From Penicillus capitatus (lineage: Eukaryota > Chlorophyta), in contig OZ287700.1 in assembly GCA_965649825.1 (NCBI GenBank), positions 62,001 to 126,000 of the forward strand: a stretch of DNA of 64,000 nucleotides. The letters run 5' to 3'. Below are positions 11,810 through 22,276 of the stretch, in pieces (the stretch's first letter is position 1; each line of letters opens with the position of its first letter). The translations under genes were made by a program, and so were the position numbers. The notes under the pieces are model-generated. The model saw only the letters and a program-made list of their open reading frames with translations, had not been told where the DNA came from and made no database searches.

Positions 11810-13365
11810 TCATTCACAGTATCCCTGTTTGTTGAATATTTTGTCCAGTTGAACAGTAAAACAAGCAACAATGCCTCTAATGTACACGGCAAACTCCACA
11901 GAGTTCTCTTCTTTACAGTGTCGGTGCGTCATGCTCGCATGAAACCTGATGAAACACACGTATCGACAAAAGCAGGGACAGGGATGCTGAATACCATGAA
12001 TCTGACAGGCTGAATGGGAGATCAAGGTTCATATACTTGAGGAATTCTATCGTATGCTTTTCTGTTCTGAACAGAGCAACCGATCCAACCTTAGGATGGG
12101 GATGATCCAGCAGAACAGCAAGACGTTGCCCCGTCGTCTCCCAACAGAGACACTTCGCACAGTTCACTTGCTCTCCCCTGTTAAAAAACCCGTCACCTTG
12201 TACTATCAGGAAAAACACTTGCTCGTGTTCCGTGCTAAGATGGTGAGCTGTTTTGCTTTGAAGGATCTTGTAGGAGACCTGTGCTTTTCGATCGACACAG
12301 CAATGTGCCAGATATGATGAATCTGAGAAAGACATGAACATCTGCGTCGTATCTCCCTCTGGACAGCTCCAGGCGACCGAACAAACATAACCTTCCCGGC
12401 TTCCGTAGAACTTTATCACATTCCATGTCTGTGCACTCCAGATATGGACCCATCGATAATCAGAGACTAAAAACAACAGATAGGCCATCCATCAACGCCG
12501 GAGTAAAGAGGATAGACCAGTCATAATGAAACCTCCACAGGGAGAGTACTGCACATCGTAGACACGCTCACAGGCTTGTCGGCACTGTTTAGAAGCACCC
12601 GTCATGATATCGTAGACATAGAACCCAGCAATCTTTGGACCGGCAGCAACAGCCTGACGACCATTTGGATGAAAATCGATGGCATCAACGGCAAACTGTG
12701 CATGCGGATCGAGGCTCTCGGATGTCCACTGTATCTCATCTTCAACGCTCTCTCGCTGTGGTAGCAACAGTAGAATACCTGTCTCAGTGCCAACACCAAC
12801 GTAACCGAGACCACATGGTTTGCAACACACGCAATAAACCTGATTGATATGTCAAAGATCAATCTCCTAGACCGAACAGGCAGGCACCTTTGATCTGATG
12901 ACGGGGACCATCTGCTGGATTGCGCCGCGAGCTCTATCGAGAACATAGATGAGGAGCGAGCCGTGAACCACGACGGCAATAGCGGACATGTTTTCTCGAT
13001 AGGTCAAGTGACGACCGAAAGGAGAAGAATGCGAGTCTACGGCCGGTGTCGCCGATAGACTGTAAACAACACCCTGACAGAATGCACTTGAACATCGAAA
13101 CGACACCTTGCCCATATCGCCTTTGCGCAACGCAACGCCACGGAGGACTGAGCAAACCTGATGCCACATGCCTCATCCGACAAGACCTGGTCGCAAAGGA
13201 GCACATACTTGGCATACTCTTGCGAAGGAAGATCCTCGACTGAGAAGATGCGAATATTCAATGACCAAACAAAGAGACAAGTGGCGTGATCTTACCATAC
13301 GGCTCCAATTCGCCGTAAGTGTTCGAAACTTGATAGCGTAGAAGTGAGTGGACTGCTTCCGTCAT
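11810..13365 (-). CDS. AAAS: ALADIN, WD40 nucleoporin
   Basis: WD-repeat protein of the nuclear pore (Aladin, mutated in human triple-A syndrome). Exons 13365-13296, 13239-13158, 13059-12888, 12839-12518 and 12466 downward; introns 56, 98, 48 and 51 bp. The strongest matches are VHIWSAQTWNV (human VFRVWEAQMW), the blade following it, and GQRLAVLLDHPHP...VALFRTE (human GERLAVLMKGKP...LLFRTR). Upstream blades contain GSLLIYVLDRARG and FHPNGRQAVAAGPKIAGFYVYD. The start at 13365 is chosen because it joins in frame to ELEPYVEDLPSQ; the N-terminus is shorter than in animals. The C-terminal splicing after about 12040 is unresolved; a segment with FIRFHASM near 11940 looks like the human ITFHPSF region. 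It is divergent from a small secreted-protein gene 97 bp away. Confidence 0.85.
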
Positions 13366-13462
13366 TCGTCTGAAAAGAATGGCGCCACCAACTGGTCGAA
13401 TAGAACGAAGACGTCTTTGTACGACATGAATGTGTCGATTGACTTTGGCCTGTTCGAAACAA

Positions 13463-14098
13463 ATGCTGCGTCGTCGACTTCATGCTGTCTTTGTTTCTTG
13501 CATCGTCCTCCTGCAATGCTCAAAGAATGTGCTGAGTGTCGGAAATGGCAACCTACATCCGTGTCGTCTACAACGTCCATCTGTGAAAACGGTGAGTGGT
13601 GACGTTGACATTCTGTCCTCGCACAAAGGACCGGATACGGACGTTGTTCCAGGGAGGTAACTTTGTTGTCGGGCTCGTTTTCACGGCGAATGGAAATGAA
13701 AGCAGCATTGAATGGAGTACTCCCGAAGATGGACCTCATCCGTGTGTAGAGGCAGACAAGGAAACACTGGTCTCCGTCTATGAATGCCGCTCTCTGTTTG
13801 AGACTGCGCTCCCTTTTAGATGCCACACAGAATTGCTGTGTCATACTTCAATGTGGAGGTCGATAAGCTTATGCTGCTTGACAGCATCCAACAGATGCAA
13901 GATGCATTCACAGAAGACTTCAATAACGTCACTGTTCTCGCCTTCAGGTGCAGTCTATCTCTTACATTTGAGGGTTCGATAAATGTGTATTGTAGTGGCG
14001 GCTATCGTTCTGAGGCAAGAGTGGTCAGCACCCGAGATGGAGAAGAATGGAAGATTATTCGTTCCCTTGCACTCATCGCAGATTTTGGTGTAACATGA
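13463..14098 (+). CDS. small predicted secreted protein, unknown
   Basis: I do not recognise this protein. Exons 13463-13591, 13629-13775, 13820-13947 and 13996-14098 (introns 37, 44 and 48 bp, all GT-AG) give 168 aa. The N-terminus MLRRRLHAVFVSCIVLLQC is a basic residue cluster plus hydrophobic core, typical of a signal peptide. The mature part contains FVVGLVFTANGNESS and YFNVEVDKLMLLDSIQQM, with an amphipathic helix and a possible N-glycosylation site (NES). The last exon ends DFGVT; an extra downstream exon is possible because a donor-like GT lies near the stop. Confidence 0.6.
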
Positions 14099-15006
14099 AG
14101 CAGCCATCAAAGCCATTACTTGTCATCTGTAGGCGAGAACGGATTGAAGCAGCTGCAATGGTTCGATTTGGAATGTGGAGAGTGTGAGCGTGGGGATGAA
14201 TGTCGACGATTCGATCGACAAACATCCTGTGCTTCGACCTGCAATCTCTCGAACAGGTCATATCTTCTAGGGTGATTGTGCATGACTCTGTGGTTTAGGG
14301 AAACATGCCGGACAGAGATTTACGTATCCTTTGACGGCATCGATCGAAATAAGGAAGTTCTTAATTCGGCAACACAAGTCCGTAGACTTCGGCGAGCTTC
14401 TGTGTCGCATGTTTACGCTTCAGGACGCGATATTGCCTCAAGTGCTGTGCCTTTTTAGCTAAGAGATTGATAGTCTTCCATAATGTTGCCCTTCACTTCG
14501 AACAGATACTCATTTGTAAGCGTTAGGCTCCGTCCCGGAGAAGCCGCGAAAATCTGTTCCACGCTTCAATCTGTTCATGCTAAGTGTATTTTGTCAATTC
14601 TCTAATGCGCTACTCGCTGAGAAGAGCCGCTTTCAGAACTAATTGGAGCGAAGAGAAGACAGTCTTCGATCAAAGATTCTGTGTTTCACTGCTTGAGTGA
14701 AAGAGAGAAGGATTCCAATGTTATGTGCCTACGGCTGATGTAGGAAACACGACATACGATGAGACAACACAAATCACAGAACTGTTGTAATAATCTCACT
14801 GAACATCAACGTGTCCAATGAAAAGAGGGAGGTAAACGGTGAAAAACTGGACACACACGGTGTGTAGCAGAGACAGAATGCAAGACTTATTGTCAGTCTA
14901 CTTTCCGTCACAGATTACTTGCTCGTAGCACTCCGATAAACTGCAGTCTCATTGCATTAATATCGATGTTCTAGAAAATGACATCATCTTCTAGAATCCA
15001 GAGATG
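14099..15006. other. intergenic, no gene seen
   Basis: Only very short open frames occur. No tRNA, repeat or conserved protein segment is visible. Confidence 0.4.
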
Positions 15007-17043
15007 TTAATCGGACTCTGAACGCAGAGCGGACATCGCACGATCTAGCTGGCCTATCACTGCAGAGCGCACGTTGGGGTCCTGGTCATTGAGGCCCCTT
15101 TCCAGCATTCCGAGCAGCTGATCGGACTCCAAAGGCCGAGCAGACATCGCACCCACGAGTTGACCTACCGCTGCAATGCGAACACGGGGGTCTTGGTCAT
15201 CGAAGCTCCTTACAAGCACCACTAGCAGCTGGTCTAACTCCGAGGGCTGGGCAGACATGAGACTTGCTAGTTGGCCCACCGCTGCAGAGCGCACGCTGGC
15301 GTCGAGGTCATTGAGGCCCCGTTTTAGCACGAAGACCACCTGATCGGATTCCAAACGAACAGTAGACGCCGCCTTTACGAACTGGCCCACCGCTGCAGAG
15401 CGCACACGAGCGTCGAGGTCATTGAGGCCCCGTTTTAGCGTGAAGACCACCTGATCGGACTCCAAACGAACAGTAGACGCCGCCTTTACGAACTGGCTCA
15501 CCGCTGCAGAGCGCACGCTGGGGTCGAGGTCATTGAGGCCTCTTTCCAGCATTATGAACAGCCGATCGGACTCTCCAGGTAGGGCTAACACTACACCGGC
15601 CAACTGGCCCATCGCTGCTGAGCGCACGCTGGGGTCCTGGTCGTGGAGGCCCATTTCCAGCTTCATGAACAGCCGATCGGACTCTTCAGGAAGGGCTAAC
15701 ACTACACCGGCCAACTGGCACACCGCTGCTGAGCGCACGCTGGGGTCGAGGTCATTGAGGCCTCTTTCCAGCATTATGAACAGCCGATCGGACTCTCCAG
15801 GTAGGGCTAACACTACACCGGCCAACTGGCCCATCGCTGCTGAGCGCACGCTGGGGTCCTGGTCGTGGAGGCCCATTTCCAGCTTCATGAACAGCCGATC
15901 GGACTCTTCAGGAAGGGCTGACATTACACCCGACACCTGGCCCATCGCTGCTGAGCGCACGCTGGGGTCCTGGTCGTGGAGGCCCATTTCCAGCTTCATG
16001 AACAGCCGATCGGACTCTTCAGGAAGGGCTGACATTACACCCGACACTTGGCCCATCGCTGCTGAGCGCACGCTGGGGTCGAGGTCATTGAGGCCTCTTT
16101 CCAGCATTATGAACAGCCGATCGGACTCTCCAGGTAGGGCTAACACTACACCGGCCAACTGGCCCATCGCTGCTGAGCGCACGCTGGGGTCCTGGTCGTG
16201 GAGGCCCATTTCCAGCTTCATGAACAGCCGATCGGACTCTTCAGGAAGGGCTAACACTACACCGGCCAACTGGCACACCGCTGCTGAGCGCACGCTGGGG
16301 TCGAGGTCATTGAGGCCTCTTTCCAGCATTATGAACAGCCGATCGGACTCTCCAGGTAGGGCTAACACTACACCGGCCAACTGGCCCATCGCTGCTGAGC
16401 GCACGCTGGGGTCCTGGTCGTGGAGGCCCATTTCCAGCTTCATGAACAGCCGATCGGACTCTTCAGGAAGGGCTGACATTACACCCGACACCTGGCCCAT
16501 CGCTGCTGAGCGCACGCTGGGGTCCTGGTCGTGGAGGCCCATTTCCAGCTTCATGAACAGCCGATCGGACTCTTCAGGAAGGGCTGACATTACACCCGAC
16601 ACTTGGCCCATCGCTGCTGAGCGCACGCTGGGGTCGAGGTCATTGAGGCCTCTTTCCAGCATTATGAACAGCCGATCGGACTCTCCAGGTAGGGCTAACA
16701 CTACACCGGCCAACTGGCCCATCGCTGCTGAGCGCACGCTGGGGTCCTGGTCGTGGAGGCCCATTTCCAGCTTCATGAACAGCCGATCGGACTCTTCAGG
16801 AAGGGCTAACACTACACCGGCCAACTGGCACACCGCTGCTGAGCGCACGCTGGGGTCGAGGTCATTGAGGCCTCTTTCCAGCATTATGAACAGCCGATCG
16901 GACTCTCCAGGTAGGGCTAACACTACACCGGCCAACTGGCCCATCGCTGCTGAGCGCACTCTTTGATCCTGGTCATTGAATCCGTTCGTTAGCATCTCGA
17001 ACAGGCGTTCGGACTCTGCAGAATGGCCGGATATTTCACACAA
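15007..17043 (-). CDS. HEAT-repeat protein with near-identical 37-residue repeats
   Basis: A single open frame of 678 aa made almost wholly of 37-residue HEAT-type units, each a helix pair with the conserved DPSVRSAA turn. After a 33-residue lead (MCEISGHSAES...), 13 units of three nearly identical types follow in the order A B A C C, A B A C C, A B A. A has GQLAGVVLALPGESDRLFIML, B has CQLAGVVLALPEESDRLFMKL and C has GQVSGVMSALPEESDRLFMKL. Five more diverged units close the protein. HEAT arrays form curved scaffolds for protein binding; the partner is unknown. The start may lie in an upstream exon, since the frame opens directly into a half repeat. The last residue is Asp before the stop, with the final unit truncated. 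Confidence 0.8.
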   Translation of the reverse strand: MCEISGHSAESERLFEMLTNGFNDQDQRVRSAAMGQLAGVVLALPGESDRLFIMLERGLNDLDPSVRSAAVCQLAGVVLALPEESDRLFMKLEMGLHDQDPSVRSAAMGQLAGVVLALPGESDRLFIMLERGLNDLDPSVRSAAMGQVSGVMSALPEESDRLFMKLEMGLHDQDPSVRSAAMGQVSGVMSALPEESDRLFMKLEMGLHDQDPSVRSAAMGQLAGVVLALPGESDRLFIMLERGLNDLDPSVRSAAVCQLAGVVLALPEESDRLFMKLEMGLHDQDPSVRSAAMGQLAGVVLALPGESDRLFIMLERGLNDLDPSVRSAAMGQVSGVMSALPEESDRLFMKLEMGLHDQDPSVRSAAMGQVSGVMSALPEESDRLFMKLEMGLHDQDPSVRSAAMGQLAGVVLALPGESDRLFIMLERGLNDLDPSVRSAAVCQLAGVVLALPEESDRLFMKLEMGLHDQDPSVRSAAMGQLAGVVLALPGESDRLFIMLERGLNDLDPSVRSAAVSQFVKAASTVRLESDQVVFTLKRGLNDLDARVRSAAVGQFVKAASTVRLESDQVVFVLKRGLNDLDASVRSAAVGQLASLMSAQPSELDQLLVVLVRSFDDQDPRVRIAAVGQLVGAMSARPLESDQLLGMLERGLNDQDPNVRSAVIGQLDRAMSALRSESD
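15502..16944 (-). repeat. 111-bp tandem repeats in a 555-bp higher-order repeat
   Basis: Thirteen 111-bp units. Landmark strings for the A-type unit recur at about 15571, 15791, 16124, 16346, 16679 and 16901, that is at spacings 222, 333, 222, 333, 222, so a five-unit block of 555 bp is repeated. Copies a block apart look identical or nearly so at the DNA level, indicating recent unequal exchange or gene conversion. The block also keeps the opposite strand open for 477 codons, an artefact of the repeats. Confidence 0.95.
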
Positions 17044-20000
17044 GAGATGATTTATCGCCGTCGCAGGCAGGCTGCTTTGTTTTTTAGCTGAATCTCTTTT
17101 GGGTTTCTTTTATGTCTACTATCGTAGGACGAACGTTTCGATGAGGTGCGGTGCCGCGCAAACTGAGTTCTTAGATGCAACGGATAATATTAGCGTTACA
17201 TTGTGCATTGCGTTTGTTTCCATTTAGATATAATCTACTACAGTTTGTTAGCAAGCAGAGTCCGGAGTTACAAAGTGGGCTGAAAAGGCAACAACAAAAC
17301 ACATGAAAGTCGATATGCAAACTAGCAATTCAAAGAATAGTTAGATACCTAGCACCGCCTCGGGAACCAGGCAGTCCTCCAGAGCTTTAAGCGGAAAAGC
17401 ACCACGAGTTTTTGATAATCGGAGGAGCTCAAGTTGTGTTGGTATATGTTTGACTTCTTAGCTAATTGGTCTTTTTGGCTTTTGCTAGTTTGTTGAGCCT
17501 TTGGCTTAACTGACTTCGCATCGCCTTTCACGTCGCTGCACTCCATCAAAAAATTAAGTGCGCCTTTATATCACATCGGCACTTGTCATTTCATCGCGCC
17601 TACCACCAAAACACATGTATTCTTCACAAATACCTTTATCTTTTAAGTATCGGCAGGAGAACAGCATTCTAATCAACCGTATGTTGAGCCATATCCAACC
17701 TTGTGCCCATTTCGGAAAAATGTCACACTGTCCAGCCTGAATCCTTTCAGCGACGAAACATAGATCAAAGTGTGTGTATCAATGTTCGTGTAACAAACTA
17801 TTGACGCCGTCCAAGACATTTACGCTTCAAAGCCGGTCGGTGCTTAGTCTGACTTGCAGCAAAAGGATTTACAATTGTTCAAAACCAGAGAAGAACAGGT
17901 CTGCATGTATTCACTCTGTACTATACAGCGATGCAAACTTAAGACGACAGCGTCATCTCCCACCTAAGGACAAGGAAAACAGCCCTTTCTAAGGGCAAAA
18001 TATGGACCGTCAGAAATGGTCGTCATGAGTTCTTTTCTGTTCATTTCTAGGCTGTGAATGATGTTTTCACAGATTTGAAAGAAAGAGCCATAAGGCTCGC
18101 CGAATGTCGCTCCAGTCTCGGATGAACCGAAATGCGACGCTATCGCAACAAAACAATCAAATCGTCACGGGTAAAGCCACAACACACGGACGGAATTATA
18201 GAGGACAATGGTTCGACAGATGTCTCGTTTGAATATCCGAATGCTGCCGGAACCCAGGAGGGGGACAGCTGTCCTCATGAGGCGACAGAAACTACCAGCT
18301 GTTCTCCTTGACACAAATATATCCGCTTCTCGGATACAAACTTCGTCTTTCTAAGTGGTGTTTTGGTTTTGTTCTTGTTATGTCGGGTATATCGGGTTGC
18401 AAGTTTTGTCTCCATTGTTTTTGGTTCTTCATATGGCCCGTTTCCGCTAATGTGCGTGTAAAAAATCATTGTCTATTTTCGTTCACATTTGCTCGAAGAC
18501 GCCCTGTTTGATGTTGTTTCGTAGTGGAGTGTTTAACAGAAGATTCTAAATGATACATGAAGGCATCTTTACGTTAAGGCCTTTGTTCTCTTTGTTATTG
18601 ACGACTTTCGCGTCTTGAACTTTGAAAAACTAATTGAAGGTAACACTAGCGACCTTGAAAAATTTTTAGCTTTTCTTTTTCGTATCGCACGTCGAATGCA
18701 AACCTCAGATTGCGGACAAATGAAAGTAGAATCTGAAGCTCCAGTAATATTCTTGGGGCAAGATGAAAAGGAATCTGTCTGTATTTATGATGCTTAAAGA
18801 TTTCAATCGGCTGAGAAAGAATGCGAGATTTTGTGGGAGAAGTCGAGTCTTGCCTCTCATGAGAGCGACAACGATTACAACCAACGAGCATCGTCGATGG
18901 ATTTGTCCAGTGTCCCGGAGTGCCTCTCCAGACGTTCATAGCGTAGCAGAATGACAGGATGGACGTTGATAACCTTAAAACATCACTTTCTGGAAAACAT
19001 TCTTTGGCTTTGTACATGACTCCTATTCGCAAGACACAAAGTATGCATTTGTAAGAACCTTTTCTGCAAGCTCTTGATCGTTATTGCGATCGGTCTTGTT
19101 TCACTAACGCATATGCATATCCTATGATAACTGAATGGGACAAATCTACAGATAAGATACACCTATTGAGAAGAGTCACCAAAGAACTTTCGCGGTTACT
19201 GGGTCGTTTGGTAAAAACTCAAAGCTGTTCCGGAAACAACATATCAAGGCGATCTTATTGTGAAACCGACTGTCGAATAAGATTAATAAAGGTGGAAAGC
19301 GAGAGGCGATTTTCGGCGAAAGAATAAAGAAGAAAGCCGAACAGTCGTATCGCTCTGTGTGGATTTCTTTTCCTGCGATTGTTCTGACTATACCGATTGT
19401 AACGCGATCGTTTTGTTGGCGTCGAAGCGTGTCTGCTACGTCATGGGCCCAAGACGAGGTTTTACACTTATACACAAGGCCCTTAAGATTTATCATCCAA
19501 TGAACTCGTCCATACGATGTCGGACTCTTAATTACGTTATCCATGTGGTTCTTTGACAGCGAATTCTAAAAGTTGGTATGAGTTCTCTTTCTTATAAGGA
19601 AGCATAAACGGCATGTCAACAGTGTCTTGGACTAAAAGAGTCAGCACTGCGGTTATTGAAAATCAAAGAAACGACCGATTTCTTGCACATGACTTATTTC
19701 TTTCTCGTGCTATTCTCCGCTTTCTGTCGTCGTCTAAAGGCAAAAGCTGTGACAGAGCTCGCATTCTCTTATCGTTATCTTCTTTGTCCGCCAAAGGAAT
19801 ACTGTTATCGTTCTGCTCGGTTATCGAAATGAGTTATTCATGAAATCCATTCTCTCTTCGCTCTTATACTCATTTGCACCACTAAACATTGTTCATTGAA
19901 TTTCAAAGATCAAAATGTAACGTCAAACACTATGCTAAGGTGTTGACAGCAGAGAGACGCTTGGCGATGGTTGACAAGCGCCTGGGTGTTGTACTTTATG

Positions 20001-20674
20001 TCACGTAGCAAAAACCCTTCTTACGTCTGCTTAAAGCTATCGTTCCTTGTGCCGTCGATTTGCAGTTCCGCGGTGTTCGTGTTGTTTCCCGCGGTTTAAT
20101 AAAGTACGACACGTTATATTCTGCCAACAAGTGTGTGTGGTGATCGCATCGATTACTATCTCAGTAATCACTTCGCCCGATACACGGATATTTCGAAGGC
20201 AGAAAAGATCTGAGATGCAATTAGATTGTCAGAACAATCGAAGATAAAACAGATATCATTAAATTTGATGGCACTGAACTGTCATTCTTTTGGTCACACG
20301 ACTCTTCTTTAGTTGTTATCTGTAAGAAAACTCGTTCTTAATGGTTCTAGGACTGTTTTCTGCCCTCGTTGACTATGAGTCTGGTAGGTTAGTGCGTGCG
20401 TCTGAACCCAGCCAACATCGAATTCTATTGTTTCGTGAAGCAAAACTCTTTAATGCTATCCATCAAAAAGCGCCGTCGAAGACGACCTTATTCCACCGCG
20501 CGTTCTTGATCCGATCAGGAGCAGTCGACAGTTTCTGCGATCCACGTCGCCTCGGCGTGTGATAACCGCATAAGGCAACCGCCATTGTAATGGTATCTGC
20601 GGCAGAACATCTATCCACCAAAAGTCGTTCTTGAGCGTCTGACCGTCGCCCTTTGTCGACGGACTTGTCGCGAA
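17044..20674. other. gene-poor block
   Basis: About 3.6 kb in which no open frame exceeds 130 codons and none resembles a known family. Base composition appears more AT-rich than the flanks. A Lys-rich 66-codon frame (17549-17349, leftward) is the only stretch with protein-like composition and I do not call it a gene. No transposon ends or tRNA were seen. Confidence 0.4.
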
Positions 20675-22182
20675 ATGCTTTGGAACTTTGTTTTTCTCCT
20701 TGTTGCCATCTCTTGTCTCGCTATCTGGGCCTCGATCACATGGCGGAAGAAACAAAATCGGGTCGAGTTACACCCAAAAAAGGAGGTCGTTCTTAAAGAC
20801 CTGGGAGAGCCTAAACTTCCTTTTCCTATAAGAGGTTTCAATTTCTTCGGAAGATTTCTACCCTCTCAGCGTCTAACAGTGGAAGCCGTCGTCAATGAGG
20901 CCCAAAGAAGAACGAACCTGCGAATCTGTCTAGATGAAGAGAGATACCCTTTTCGAGATGGATTGAAGAAACTGGTCCAGGATTATAACGATCACAAGAA
21001 CCATCTGACGGCGTTTGGGAGACTATGTTTAAGGAACGTCTTCGTCAAAATGATCTCAAATAACTTGCGCATGGCTGAGCAGATATGTCACCATCCCCAA
21101 ATCTTGTCCGAGTCTATCGCCCAGCCAGTCTTTATTATTGGCCCACCAAGAACAGGATCTTCCCATCTGCATGATACGCTCTCGCAGCATCCTGCTTTTC
21201 GCACTCCGAAGCATCTGGAGATGCTAAACCCTGTCCTGAAGGAAGATCATTTTGAGTCGACGAGTGCAGATCTCAGAGAACGGAGATGTAATGCTTATCT
21301 GAGGTTTGCTCAATATCTCAGGCCTCATCTATCGCTATTGCACAATGTCGATGTCCATGCGAGTGAAGAAGACATCTTCGTCACTGGCATCTTGTTTCGG
21401 AGCATTATTTTCGGAACCATGTTTCCATGCAAAGGATATATGCAGTGGTTTGGAGAAGTGGACCACATCCCTGTCTACGAGTTCCTCAAGTTGGCATTGC
21501 AAGTGAACCTCCCATATCCATTCCTTGACCCGATCACAGAGCATTGCTGTTTCGCTTGTAGCTATTGCAGTGGCAAGATGTGCACATGGGCCACCCTCGC
21601 CGCCGCTGGCTGCTAAAATCGCCAGATCATTCGTTTAGTCTACCCAGTTTGATGAAGATCTTCCCAGACGCCACTATAATCCAGACACACAGGGAAATGA
21701 ATGCTGTCCTTCCATCTTACTTGAATCTCGCTGGGTACATCCACGGGATCTTCATAAACTCGATCGATCTCAAGTGGTTCGGAGAATGGTGGACTGCATG
21801 GTTTGAGTTTGTCCTCCATCGATTCGTCAAAGATCAAGCCAACATCGAAGGTAGCCCTCCATCCTGTCAACACAAGCCAGACTGATACGTATGTGGGACA
21901 GGACGCGTAATTAATGTCCTCTTCCATGAGTTGGTTTCCGACGATCTGTCCGTCGTTCTACACATCCTGTCTGTGCTGGGCGCTTATATGGATAACGATA
22001 TACGTCAGCAGCTGAAGACTTATGCGGAAGCTCACAAACGCCATTCAAAAGGAAGAATCATATATAATGGCAGTGTCTTTGGTATCAAGAATCAGAGCGT
22101 TCGTGACCGTTTCAGTACATACCATGCAACATTCGGCTTACTACAAAACTCCTCTTTCCAGAGACAAGAGAACGGGGGATGA
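20675..22182 (+). CDS. membrane-anchored sulfotransferase
   Basis: Predicted type II Golgi-type sulfotransferase that moves sulfate from PAPS to an unknown acceptor. Exons 20675-21502, 21562-21850 and 21902-22182 (introns 59 and 51 bp) give 465 aa. A single N-terminal membrane helix (FVFLLVAISCLAIWASI) is followed by a stem. The 5'-phosphosulfate loop is FIIGPPRTGSSHLHDTLSQHP and the 3'-phosphate region is WLLKSPDHSFSLPSLMKIFPDATIIQTHR, as in the Sulfotransfer_3 family. A late segment VINVLFHELVSDDLSVVLHI matches the usual helix after the active site. The end is the first in-frame stop; an extra 3' exon reaching about 22246 cannot be excluded. Confidence 0.88.
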
Positions 22183-22276
22183 CGAATGGCGAGGAACATA
22201 TGCCTTCCCGGGGCTCTTTGACATCCATGTGCGGTCCGGGAAATAGCGTGCGTCTCACGTCAAAGATCTTATAGCT

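Noticed and set aside
17349-17549. Lys/Ser-rich 66-codon leftward frame as a gene
   Set aside because: Too short, no conserved segment and no splice partners found.
18000-18120. Possible snoRNA (TGATGTTT and CTGA-like motifs)
   Set aside because: Boxes are too loose and terminal stems do not pair convincingly.
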